Source: Caprimulgus europaeus
Lineage: Eukaryota > Chordata > Aves > Caprimulgiformes > Caprimulgidae
DNA length: 64,000 bases
Assembly (NCBI GenBank): GCA_907165065.1
Contig: OU015538.1
Coordinates: 19,483,165 to 19,547,164, forward strand
Direction: 5' to 3'
A model generated the notes under the pieces. It saw only the letters and a list, made by a program, of their open reading frames with translations, was not told the origin of the DNA and searched no databases. The position numbers and the translations under genes are program-made. This document shows, in pieces, positions 14,401 through 27,710 of the stretch (positions are counted from its first letter, which is position 1; the number at the start of each line of letters is the position of its first letter).

Positions 14401-17400
14401 TTTTAAAGATCATGCCACTCACTGAGTCTGCTGGCCATGTTCAAAGAATATTTTAATTTCATGGTTTTTTCCATGCATTTTCTACTGTTTTCTTCCTTTT
14501 ATTTTCTCAACCCCTTGAAGATATTTTATTCACGTATTTTTTTAACTTCTAAAACTTTCTTTTTTTTTTTTTCTTCACAGTTTCAGATTACTCATTCAGC
14601 AAGTGCTTGATTTTTTTTCCTGTTTTATATAGTCTAAATGCCTATACCTTGCTATTATCACATATATATATTTCTGTTTAACAAGTAACTATTTAAAACT
14701 GTAACCTAGACCAGAGGTGTTCAGCAGGGACTATAGAATGATAGTAGGAGGAAATGAAGTTTTAAGATTTTATTAAACAATAGGCAGTCAAACCAAATTT
14801 TTGTATTTTCTAGATCAAAAGAGATGATTGAGACGTAAGAAATATTTGCCATACTGAAATAATCTAAATATAGATAGGGGATCAGATGGTTTATATGTTC
14901 TACTTTTTGCTTGAAACAACTATTTCTTTATTTAATGCCCATTTTCATAAGAGCTTTAAGAAAGGAAACTTTTAAGAGAAGGGATTCTCTCTGAAAGGAA
15001 ATTCCACGTCTCATTTCAGTTGCAAAGTGGAGCATGGTCATTTACACATCTGAGCCATCAGTGGAGTTATTTCTGGAGAAACAATGAACCATCAATTTCA
15101 GAACCAGGAGAGACTGATCCTAACCTCAACTTAAAATAGTACTTTAGTTTATCTGAAAGAGACTGCTTTTATTACTTTTCCTTTGAACTTCAGCAGCATC
15201 CCTCTGAGCTGTTCATAACTGCTCTCCCACTGTACTTCTAATTCACATTTTCTGCTCAATTCTGTCTTCACAAAAAGTTTAGCTCTAAACTCCCTGGAAG
15301 TTAATTTGCATTTAAAAATTTTTCTCAATTTCAAAATACATTTAATATTTTCAAGCAAAACCTTAATATTACAGTGGAGATACTGCACCATCCAGACATT
15401 ATTTGTCCTCTGTCAAGCTAACATCTCTGCACCTTTAATAGCTTCAATGTCAACTCTCAGAAAAAATACCAATAGGAAAATGAAGCTGTGGCAGCATTTC
15501 TTTTCTGATAGGCACAAAAGCAAGACCTGAGAAGATAAAGGAAATTAGTAAATTTTGTGGCTTCTTTTCACATCACAAGATAAGCTGCTGCCAATTACTT
15601 CACTTCAGTATTAAGTAAGGACTGATCTGCATATGGTTTCAATTAAAAAACTGTGTGTAAGCCAGACATCTGTGATGGCTTGACCTCTTCCATATGTGTA
15701 TGAAAACAAGCTATGTGGAATGTGCTGATTGGGGATACCCTGATAAATAAGACCAAAGGATCATCTAGTAGATATTTCATCCAAAAACATTAGACCATGA
15801 TCTGCTGCCTTTTAAAAATTATCAAATATTTTGTGCATTAGTGATCAGCATGCCTACAGTTGGTGTTTCCCAGTGATGGGTTATGTCTCTCTCAGAAATA
15901 TCTAAATTACACCCAAATTCTTCTCTAAATTTCTTGTTGCCAACCCAGGGAACTCCACTGGCTTCATTTCAAGGACAAAACATCTCAAGCCTTTACTATC
16001 CCTTTCCAGCACTCTGATCTTTGTTCGTGTGCTGCATCCTCCTCAGCAAAAGCTAATGAAGCTGTACCTGTGTAGTACACTGTCCAATAACCACAAACCT
16101 TTAGTATTTGTTACCAAAACCTTGCAATCAATTAAACTTTGCTATTTATTTCATAATAATCATAGTTTTGAGTAAGAACCAACTGTCCAATCATAGGAAG
16201 TTTCATTTTTTTCAATTTTTTTTAAGTACCACTTAAAATGAATGGTAAGGCAGGAATGCAAGAGCACCAAGGATAAGATATTCAGTACCTAACACAAAAT
16301 TAGAATTTTAAACAGTGGTGAATTATTCAAAGTTCAGAGAATAAATGATAGGCTTGTCTTTTGGAAATGTAATGTCGACACTGACCATTTCATTTAGGTC
16401 AGACATTTAGCTTAGGTTCCTGCAGAATTGGCAGTTCCATGTAAGAATCATATCCATTTAGGAAAGATATGTTACATATATTTGCAGCAATTCAGAGAAG
16501 CATACAAAAGTTAAACTAGCAACAAGATTATTTTAAATGGGCATTAATGACAATATGAAAAAAGTTCATTTATCTATTTTTATTATGAATTTGCTGAAGG
16601 CTGCTCAAGCAACTGCCAGTCAACAGCAATTACATGAATATCCATATGCATACATATATATATTTGCATGCATATGAATTTATCTATAACAATTACTGAT
16701 CAGAGATAATCACTCAGGAATTCAGGCAGCTTAGCAATTGATATTGTAACAGAGTGGTCTGAAAATAACTTGCTGTGTAATTTATGAAAGAAATTGCTCC
16801 TTGCAAATGAGAAAAGCAATTTTCCATTTTTTTTTCATCACAGAGAAAATGTCATCATCCTTAACTTATACTGACGTATTCCCTGTATTTCCTTTGCACA
16901 GAGAAACTGCATGGCATAGTGCTTGCTACCAGTGCAATAAAACATGCATTGCATCATTCAGTACAGATTTCTAATCAGGATCTTAAAGAAAAAAAAAATT
17001 AACTATTGCTTTCTGCAAGGGAAAGAAGATTTTGCAAATGAAACACATAAGAGATAAAATTAAATCCTTCCAGCCAAAAAAAAAAAAATCTACAGAAAAA
17101 AAGCACTAATTTTAAATGTTCATAATATTGTTTATACCTAATTATTTAAAATACCATATAAGTAGTAGTGCAATTATTTTTCTTAAAAGACCAAGAATTA
17201 CTAACGTATTTCATGTGGACCATTAGAGACAGCAATTTCTTTGATGTGTAAGACTTGGAAGACATGAGCAAACCAAGAAAATTTCTACATATCACTGAGC
17301 TTTTGGGTTATTTAAAAGAAACTTAGATTTTATGTTAGTGGAATAATATTTTTTTCATTTAATTTGGAAAAGTTAATCTCTTCCTGCGATGGTCAAAGGT

Positions 17401-17539
17401 CTCTTCCTTTTTGTTCCAAAAATAGAATCCTTAATACCTTCCTTCTACTATTTAATATAATTAATATTGCATTAATGTGAATCAATATTCCATTAGCTGG
17501 ATCCTGTCAGTGAACTGCCTTTCACTGCCCGTGTGTGTT

Positions 17540-17989
17540 GGTTTTAATGTTTGCAGTGCTGCCACACCATAAACACGAGTCACCACCACACTGACAACCC
17601 AGTAGTGGTGCACAGATATCTGTACAGGCGCCTTTCAAACCGCAGTGTAAGGAATAACTAATTGTTCAGTGAGCAGTGGGGTGGAAAAGGGCTGATTTTC
17701 CATGTGTCCTCTTTATTCCCACACAGGACTCCCATGCCAATCTGCCTACAGACAGCAGCTGATGGCACCAGCTCTGGTTGCTGGGGAGAGCCCCACCCGA
17801 GCTGTCTGCAGAGGCCATGGGCACAGACCTGCCACTGGCCACTCAGCTGGGGCCTCTCCCCCTGGATCAAGGGCATTTTCTGCCAGGAAGTCCCTGGTTT
17901 AGCAACCTAAGGATCACATCAGCACTTGTGGGAATCCTTGCGGACTCACTGTTCTGTCCAGTTTGGCTGAAATTGGCTAAAAGCTGGAG
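17540..17989. other. GC-rich segment directly 5' of a CR1 copy
   Basis: A G+C-rich block between about 17540 and the recognisable CR1 sequence. It may be a 5' continuation of the same insertion, a separate older repeat, or unique sequence. Its several overlapping frames (60-115 codons) are compositional. Only the last part of the frame at 17778-18125 is meaningful, because it runs into CR1 reverse-transcriptase sequence. Confidence 0.4.
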
Positions 17990-18443
17990 TGGGCCCAGAG
18001 GAGGCCACAAAAGTGATCCAAGGGCTGGAACACCTCTCCTACGAAGAGAGGCTGAGAGAGTTGGGTTGTTCAGCCTGGAGAAGAGAAGGCTCTGGGGAGA
18101 CCTTATTGTGGCCTTTCAACACTGAAAGGGTCCTACAAGAATGATGGTGGCAGACTTTTTAATAGGACCTTTAGCTATAGGACAAGGGGTGATGATTTTA
18201 AGTTAAAAGAGGGGAAATTTAGACTAGATATAAGGAGGAATTTTTTTACAACCAGGGTGGTGAAATCCTGGCACAGGCTGCCCAGAGAGGGAGGTTGTAG
18301 AAGCACCATCCCTGGAAACATTCAAGGTCACATAGAACAGGGCTCTGAGCAGCCTGATCTGGTTGAAGGTGTCCCTGCTGACTGCAAGGGGGTTGGACTA
18401 AATGATCTTGGAAGGTCCTTTCCCACCCAAACCATTCTGTGAA
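17990..18443 (+). mobile_element. CR1 LINE, 5'-truncated copy: end of ORF2 plus 3' end
   Basis: This is the clearest transposon in the window. In one frame it encodes an ERVGLFSLEKRRLWGDLIVAFQH block, and after frameshifts a VKSWHRLPRE block. Both are hallmarks of the C-terminal end of the CR1 ORF2 reverse transcriptase (family pattern LGLFSLEKRRLRGDLI..FQYLKG..HWNRLPREVV). It ends with ggttggactaaatgatcttg and ccacccaaaccattctgtga, the avian CR1 3' terminus. The frame is broken more than once, so this is a dead copy. It is antisense to CNKSR2. Confidence 0.92.
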
Positions 18444-21400
18444 AATTTTCACATCTCATTAGAGGTGCCACAGGGATGAACTGGTGCAGACACAGGTGAC
18501 GTAACCACAAAGCCTCATCTGCTTCGGGAATCTCACTTGGACGTTTCTCACACCCAAACACTTATGGGAATTCAAACAGCTCTGGTAAAGACTTTTAATA
18601 AAGCATGCTAAGTCCAAGTTAGCAATTTCAGCTGGCTAATGGATTTAAATTATATATTAAAATGTTTAATGTAACAGTATACAATTAAACATTGTTATGT
18701 AGCAATACACCAAAAACACATCCTAGTTTCTGACAGAAAGCATAAAAGCCTTCTGTGCTGCAAGCCATGGTTTGAGCAAAACAATGTTTTTCCTTCCATA
18801 TGCCCTGCTTGAAGTGTTATTTCTGTGTTTGCAATAAAAGAGCAGCATGGAAGAGCGCAGCATGGAACTGAGCACTCCAGAATTTACAACTTAAAATTAC
18901 AGAGTTTAACTCTTGCTCAAAAGGATGGTGTTTTAGTGGCATTTTTTATGAAATCACAGCACACTTTGCAAGATCTGTATTTTTATGCTTTACTGAATGC
19001 AGCACTAACGACTCAAAATCTCATGATGAGAACAGGCCAACAATTCCAGCCATGTTTACTGTGACAAGGATCTGAAGTTGGCAGGAAGAATTATTTAATA
19101 TGAAGCATATATCTGTAATGGTCTAATAAATATGTATAACTTGTGAGACAACAGCAGATAGAACTGAAAAGTTACCAATCTTGAAGCAGCACTTTTTTGC
19201 CATTGCTAGTTTTCCCCTTATGTACAAAGAATTCAAACAAGAAAGATAAAGACTAAGTCACTGACATCAGTCTTGTTTTTACAAGTCAGTGCACACATGG
19301 ATGTCTGAGCACAGTAAATTAATGTGGATTTGCATCAACCACCAGTAATTATGTTTTATGTCAGCCAAAGAGCAGAAGAACACTGAATTCCCACTACCAG
19401 AGCTGCACTATATTCAAGCAGATTTTATCAGTTCCAAAATTGAACGCATATACCAAAAATTAACAAAACCTTAAATGCAGTCCACAGCCAAATTTCAAAA
19501 CCACTTCTGACTAGATTTATAAATCTGGCCAGTGTTTCTGCACTGTTTGGAGTCAGTGATATTTCCACAGCTCTCGAGCTAGGGTGCTCACCCAAACACT
19601 CCTGGCCAGGATTCCATTATCTTAGCCACTTTTCATAAAAGCTTCACTGTACTTAATTTTGCTGTATATGTTTAGATGAATCCAGTCATTTTGGCTATAA
19701 AACTCCAAAAATGCCAAATCAACACCCCCTTTACACAAATGAAAGACACAGTTGCTTAGTGTGAAGCATTTAAAGCGCATTAAAAGCATGTAAAGTGCAT
19801 TTACTAAAGGCATTATATTCTGTAGCCTATGGCATTCTATATAAAAACAGAGACTTAAAAATAAGAGACTATGACAGCTGACCAATTTTGTACATGTGGG
19901 TTTGTGTGACAGCATTGCTACTAGTCCTATAACATAATAAATGTTGTTACAAAGCCAGAGTGATCTAAAAAGTTTAACCTGACACACACCTATTCCCACA
20001 CTACAACTCAGAGCTTCATCCCTTCAGGTGGACAAGGCTTGGCTCTTATTCCTGTACTTAGTCTTGCAAACAATTAAGCAAAACCAGGACATTTCCTTAA
20101 GGCCCTGTAAAAACAAATGCATTCTCAGCTCAAAGTACCCCACAAATATCATGCAGAAATGGAAAGAGAAAGGTGTAGAGGACTATTTTATCTCAGAGAT
20201 TAAAGTTTGTGGTAGCATCAATGAGAATTTCTTTTTGTGGCAAGCTTTAATCAAATACACTCTGATGTTATCAAAAGCAATGCTGAAATCTAGCAACACA
20301 TTTTATCGTGAGGTAAGAAGTGACATGGGACACATATTACAAGCACCTTTCTTTTTAATTCCTTTAGCATAGAAGGAAAAAGATAGAAAAGAAGATGCAA
20401 GCCTTCTGCTGCACTATTTATTCACCTGTCAATAGCTGGTTACTCTGTACACTTCATACTGAAATTATAGGGAAAGCAATAATTCATATAAATTAATTGG
20501 ACATGTCAATTCTAATTAGTCCACAAAGGCTGGGTGAGTATCCTTAGGAGACCTCAGGGTATCTCCACAGTGCTGCAGACAAATCAAGTATCCAGATCTT
20601 GGCTAGTCTGTGGCTTAGGACACAAGAGAGCTTACACAATGCAGTTTGGAATATTGAAGCAAGGCAGCAGAGAAATGAGGTTAAAAACAGAAGCTGGCCT
20701 TCCTGCTTTTTGCTGTCCACTGGTTTTGGCAAACTAGACTGCTATGCAATAAAAGATGCCTCTGAAACACAAAGAAGTTGAAGCAAAAGAAGCAATAAAC
20801 ATTCACTTAACACTGTAGCACATAAAGCTAGAGCAGCTGGTTTCAACAGAAACAGCCATGAAGTGAAGCAGAGTGGTACTATATGGGTTTTTCTTTTATC
20901 TCTGTGCAGGGAAAGTGTCTATTCCTTTATCCCTTGTAGTAATTGTGATCACTATCACCAGCCTTGAAGAAATCAAACATCCAGAAGGGCTGAAATTACA
21001 AACAAAAATGTCTTCCAGATCTAAACCTCAACAGAAATCTAAATTATATCAGAAAAGAATGCACCATTAACACCCCTAAACCAGGAACAGAAGAATGTAC
21101 AGAAATTACCATGTATACCAACACTATTTGGATTGAATTTCAGCCAGTATTTTCCCTCCTGACCTGGTCTACAGCATCAGACACTTGTGGTTTTTCAGCA
21201 CCATATAATTAGCCTACCTATTCATTTGCATAAATTTCTGCTACTGCATTGGCCTAATAAGTAGCAACACAATTTAATTGCACATACTGTGGTGTGCTGT
21301 TCTCTACCAGCGAGTGACAGGAACTACTCATGTGAAAAGGAATAAAACATTCATTGACAGGGTACCACTGAGTTTACTCAGACACATAACTAAACATAAA

Positions 21401-22312
21401 ATGTAGTAATGAATTATTATAACTGGATTATTTTATAATTTTATAAATGGAAATAAGTACATTGATTTTTCAGAAGCAGGGAGTAGTTCCTGTAGTAACC
21501 TGTTCACCAGCCTAGCCTGCTATGGATTAGGATCCTCCTTCTCACTGGTACTTGAACTGATGTGTTTTCAGAAGAAAATGACCAGCTCTGGAACAGATTT
21601 AATACTTTTAATAGAACATGTTCCTCTCTATTTCCTGAAAAAGAATTATTGTGTGACAAGAGGAAATCTTTCAAATATGTCAAAAGACAGGAAAAATAAA
21701 AGTCTTTTCATCAGTGTGTTAACATTGTCTTGCTCTGCAGGCAACTGATGTCCATAAATTCAAGGAATTAAAATAGGAGGCAATACAGCAAATTTGTATT
21801 TTACCTGATTTTTTTATTTTTTTTAACATAGACTCAGCTTTAAGCTTCAATGTCCTGATCCTAAAAGATCTTTAAAAAAAGCAAAAATTGGCAAACTTTA
21901 AAATGAGAAAAAAACCCCCAAACAACCCAGACAATCCTTAAAATAGTTTATTTTTCCAAATTGCATGATTTGAAAGACTAAAAAAGAATGAAGCAGATAA
22001 TTAGACTAAGCAAAAGATGATACATTCTTTCTAATATGTGGAATAATTAACCAATCCATTCAATAATATTGATTCAATGGTTTGGCACAGCATCATAAAT
22101 AGCACTGGACTGCCAAAAGTTTAACTTTCTTCCAGATGAGATTTATAAAGCTCTGTGGATGCAGATATGTTTGTATATACAAAAATAATGTATGTGCCAG
22201 GTTCCTCATTATACTGAGGAGATGGAATATCTCTTCATCTCTCATTAAGAGAGACAGCATTCCATTTCAAAGAAAGATTTATTTCAATTTATTTAACCAT
22301 ATATATATATAT

Positions 22313-22364
22313 AAGGTTTTATATATATAAATTGAAGGTTTTATATATATAAATTGAAGGTTTT
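22313..22364. repeat. 22-bp tandem repeat, about 2.4 copies
   Basis: The unit aaggttttatatatataaat plus tg occurs twice without a mismatch (22313-22334, 22335-22356), followed by the first 8 bases of a third copy. It adjoins a short (AT)n run at 22300-22312. The perfect match indicates a recent duplication, probably by slippage. Confidence 0.95.
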
Positions 22365-25164
22365 AGTCTAGAATAACTAGAGTAACCTCTGAAATATGGG
22401 TGGGGTGGGAAATAAGTATCTGACAAATAGAATGACTTGTTAAAAGTGAAACTTGATTACATATCAGGTAGAGTAAGAAAAAATACTTCCCAATATACTC
22501 ACAGTACTGACAAATCACAAAGTGTATCAGCAGAATGAAAGTTTAAAAGGATCTCAAGACAGATCATTGTAGGTATGGCCATTAAAAAATAGTATAAATT
22601 TAAGCAAAACTAATAATTTTAATTCAGAAGAAGCAGCCTTATCCATAGGTACAGAGGCAGCTGTGAAAGACTGGCTGCTTCATCTTCAACATGGCATACT
22701 TAAAAATAAATACTTAAAAATGAATTAATGCAAACTGCTTTCCATCTGACCAACAGAATACTATTACTGTTGTAGTTTTGTTAGAGAGATGCCTAAAGAT
22801 AAATTTTAAAAAGCATATTTATTTGGTACCTATATCCATACAGTGTTTAACAAAAAGTAGTAAACATGCAAGCAAATTAAAGTCACTCCAGTTGCTGTAA
22901 ACATGTTGACCCACAGGTGACTTCATTTTGCCTTCTAGCAGAAAAACTATCATGCTTGGATTGCTAGCTTTTGCAGGAACTGCAGAGAGAAATTTCCTAA
23001 TCTTTATTTCTCCTTGAATGCTATCACAACACACTGCCTAATTTAACTAACTGAATGCCTGTGAATTAACAGCACTTTTAATTACTTTAGATACAATCTA
23101 TATTCAAGCATGCTTTTAATTTTATATTCATTTTTCTTCCATTCATTATCAAAGTCTTTCTTCCCACTAGAATGTTTATATTTTAATTTGTGGAGGCTTT
23201 AACAATATACTGACTCCAATACTGTCCTAATTAAATTAAATTTACTTGCATAAATTCAAACAGCAATCCATGCTGACCTCAAAAGAACTCCTTTTTCTTC
23301 TTTCCAATATATTTTACTGTCTATCAAAGAACTATTTTCCTCAGGCCATACTTCTTCAGAGACAGTCTTTGTGCAACTAGTCCTCCAATACATATCCAGA
23401 TTAGTATTTCAGCTTTAATAAAATTACAGTCCAAATCCTAAATGGCCTGCACTTTTTAGTTCATAGATGTTATTTAGGTCACTTCAGATAAAAAAATTGG
23501 AGAGCATGTTCTGACTACACTGGTAAGAAAGGACTTTGATGTTTCAGATAGGATTTTTTTCTCCACAGCCATCATTCTCAATTTTCTTCATAATTAAAAC
23601 ACTGCTCAAAAATGTCCTTCCAAAATAGTCAAAGAATTGAACCTGAAAGTACAGCTCACCTATGACTTTTCCTTTCATAGCACATAAATTCAACCCCGAG
23701 CAATCCCAAGTGCCAGTACTTTATCTCCCAGAGTGAAAGATACCCTCACCTTTTGCACTTCTATTTTATCCTTTCAAAAACCAGAATATCCTAACATGTT
23801 AAATTATTTATTTTTTCAGGTAAAATGCATATACTTCTGTGTCACCATATTGCCACTTCTGTTATGCACAGGTGGATCGAATACTTGTATTTTATCCCAA
23901 TACATCTTACATCTCCTTCTTTCTTACTGCTGATTGTCTTCTTCCAGTGTAGAATCCTTTCTAGGTAGGCTTCTCATATATAATGCCTAGTTAAAGAAAG
24001 TTCTCAATTCAGCTTTCTTTCAAAAGAAAAATTATAATCTGTGATTGTACATATTAGTAATATCTCTTCTCTTCTGATTTTATTCAGAAATAATATGGTG
24101 GTTTGGATCAATTAATCAATACATAATATTAGTTTGTTTTTATTTTTCATGTTTATTTGTGAAAAAGTGGATATAAAATCATATCAAGGTCAAATGCATA
24201 ATAGTAAACGTACCCTGCCTTTAAGAATTTGCCTTTAGGAGTCTAGCTAATAGGTGGTTTAGGACGGGGGGGAACCAAACCACTGGAAGTGCCTCCTTTA
24301 TTTTTTGTTTTCTCTTGCACTTGGAACCCTCATTATGGGCCAGGATTTAGGCATGTATATGCTGTGCAATGGTTTGTGTCACTATGCCAGAAGCAGAGTC
24401 ATTGCTGTTTGATGTGTAACCTCATCACACAACTACTCCCCACCACCCAAAAGGCAGTGGGCTGATGGCCATACCCTTAGGGAACACATATGGAAAAATA
24501 CGGCGTCGCAGCACGAACTTTCAGTGTGTTCCAAGAGCTCGAGCTAAGACAGTCATATTTCTCTTGGTTTCCTGAAGCAACAGAGCTGTTCTGCAGCTAA
24601 ACTCATGACCAACGTGCAGCTGAATTCCTGATGGATCACTGAGCCTAAGCTTACCTGAGAGATTTCCACAGTACATTGGAGATGCTTCTGATTAAAGCGT
24701 TACACAACCTATCTAGCGAAGATGGAGTGGAACATCCTGCTAATACTGCCTGGAAGAAATAGGCCATGTAACTTGGGCACTGCCAATTGCCAAACAGAAA
24801 TCAATTAAGAAATCCATGTACAGGGGAAAAAAAACAACAAAAAAACCCCCAAAAATCAATGCTCATTGACATGGCCCAGTGAGTGGATGATATGCAGAGT
24901 ACAAAGTAGGACTGACATGTATTGATAGAAACAGGAACACAGCTATTTGTGATCCAGACAGGAGGAAAACTGTGCATAGCTCTGCCAGCGTGGGACTGGG
25001 AACACATGCCATGCTGCATGGGGCAAATGGAGGGACAGAGGGAGAGAACAAACTATTGCTCCTGCTGTTGTCACCCCTCCACATGTGGAATTTTAGACCA
25101 GATCATTTGAATTTGTTTCCCTCAATTTTTTTCATAACAAGCTTTGAAATAATTTTTAAAGAAA

Positions 25165-25172
<8 letters not shown>

Positions 25173-25208
<36 letters not shown>
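25173..25208. repeat. (TA)18 microsatellite
   Basis: Eighteen uninterrupted TA units, preceded by atatatgtg. Likely length-polymorphic. The open frames of alternating YI residues across it are artefacts. Confidence 0.98.
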
Positions 25209-25212
<4 letters not shown>

Positions 25213-27515
25213 TCTACAAATAAACTTACTTTGTACTCTATGCACCCTTTCCATATACAGACACAACACCATATTGACTGGGGCTGGATTCTACCTATTA
25301 AGTTTGCTTATGATGTAACTCAGGAAATCAGAGGTAAAGTGACATGCTCCTTAAGACATTCTGAGTCAAATGATTTCTTACTTGTTAGCTCCTGTTCAGT
25401 GGCATAAGCAAAACACAGATACTGCTATACACTCTTGTTTTTAGTTGCTTTTAAAATAAGTTTTCCTCTATATTTTTAGAAATAATAATAAATACCCATT
25501 ACAGTGGTAACTGTAAAATTCACAATTTTCACTGATCATTTAACCAGCAGTCAGGGTTTAGTGCAATAATCTATTCATGTTTCAAGATTTAGCACAGAAT
25601 AAGAATATTTTAGAAGTGTATTTCAGTTGCTAATAAAGGAAGTATCAGATCTCCTACCATTCAATTACTGTCATTATTTAAAAGAATTAAGAGAGATTCT
25701 TAATGATACTTTTTAGTTACATAGATTAAAATTCTTATGTATTATTACAGACTAAAAATAGATATTATACTTAGTCTGGTAAAACTTTTACTTGTAATCC
25801 TGGCTCAGTAAGAAGCTGCAAGAATTGAAGAATGTGTTGTGTGCAGCAGCAAGGCAGAAATGTCAGAAGCAAGAGAATACCCCCAAGAGCAGAGCTGCAG
25901 GCAGCAGACTCACTCAGCAGAAAGCACACAGAATGGGCAGGAAGATAAACATTTAGAAACAGGAAAAAAACAAACCAAAAAAACCCCCAACCAGGCATTT
26001 TAGAGAGAGTGAGAAAGGAAGGGTAAGGGCTTAAAGGCAGGAGACTAAATAAATGACACCAGGAGCTGAAAAAGCCTCGTCCTGCTTTAAAAGAAAAAAT
26101 AAGGTCAAGAGACAGCACAGCAAGAGAAGAGCTGCACTACTGACCAGCAGCAGGGCCAGCATTTCAGAGGTACAGTTCCTTTGTCTAAAGAAGAAGAAGG
26201 AAAAAAGATAAAAAAAATGAAAAAAAACCCCAGCAAGAGTCCTTCTGACAGGAACACTTGACTGAAGGTTGTTCTTTTCCAGAAGAAACTTCTTGGGTCT
26301 GCCATTTCTGACTAGTTTCAGGGCATCACACTGCATTGTTCCACAGATAACATAACATTATGGGGTATTCGGATTCCTTTTATATGGAAAACAGTATTTC
26401 AGAGGAAAAACTCTTTAACTTGATTTTAAATGTTTCCAAAACACAGAAGTTTGTTGGGTTATGCAGTACACACCAGTTTACAGGTATGGTTGCATCAAGG
26501 GCAAAAGCATTTCTCTGATTTGACACATACATTGTTTAGTTTGTAAGAGTAGATCTAAAGCTACTTGAAGCATCTTTTGTAATTAGAGGTACTTACAAGA
26601 AGCACATGCATCATAAGAGATACTTCATATTGCTTTTTTCTTACATCAACTGGGTTTTTCCCCTGCTTGTTTTCTATTGTACTGCTAAGTGCCAGTTTCC
26701 CTGTTGGAGACAATTTATCTTATCAAAATCCCACAGGATAACCTGGTTTGTGCAAAAGCAGAACTGATCAAGGAGTACTGACACTGTCATATGCAATTTG
26801 CCTTTGTAATTTTTCTATTTACCTTTTTAATGTTTTCAATATCCTTTCACCTGTTCACCTACACAAAGTTATTTTTTCCTTAGAAGTTAATACATTGCAT
26901 TTTATTACCTGGTAGGAATTAAATAACAGAGGAAAAAAGATTTTTCTGGTATCAAATAATTTATTAAGAAGCTAATTGAATTAATAACCTGCTATATGAA
27001 AAAAGTGTTCTTCCAAATTTGGATGCTTGCAGGTTGTGAAAAAATGCCTTTAAATCGACACACAGGTCTGTACTTTATCTAAAGTAAATTTTACCATTCC
27101 AATCCTGTCTTAAAGCTCATTTTAAGCAATCTTCCAGTCTAATTAGCATTACCTTCTGGCTCCTTAGTACCATCCTTTTGAATGCTGGCATGGTTAAAAC
27201 ACTCAGGTCTACTTGGTTTAGAATAGTGTGGCAAATGTCAGTGAAATATGAGGGCATATGGCGCATAATTACAGAACCATATGGATGCCAGCAGCGATAG
27301 TCAACAGTATTTGAATGAAAGACCAAGTTAAAGGAAGAGCAAGAAAAGACCATCATATATAATCATAAAATGGATGTATTTAGTTTCTTTACAGCTGAAA
27401 GAAGCCTGTACAGGTCTGTGCTTTAATAAAGCAAAGCCTGGACGAACATATAGCTGTAGAGTGCAGTCTATATTATTTTAGTTTTGGTTTGGAAATGTAT
27501 AAACCCAAATTATTA

Positions 27516-27710
<195 letters not shown>

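Noticed and set aside
19622-20372. Two frames of 114-125 codons on opposite strands, close together
   Set aside because: Neither resembles a known protein. Hydrophobic and Cys-rich composition fits random AT-rich sequence, and they do not form exons with plausible splice sites.
25771-26336. Overlapping Phe/Leu/Ser-rich minus-strand frames of 66-115 codons
   Set aside because: They arise from purine-rich and A/C-rich plus-strand sequence; hydrophobic low-complexity products without start context.
27117-27356. 79-codon minus-strand frame just downstream of exon 2
   Set aside because: It reads somewhat protein-like and lies on the gene's strand, but it has no match to CNKSR2, no clear acceptor, and would interrupt the exact exon 2 to exon 3 junction.
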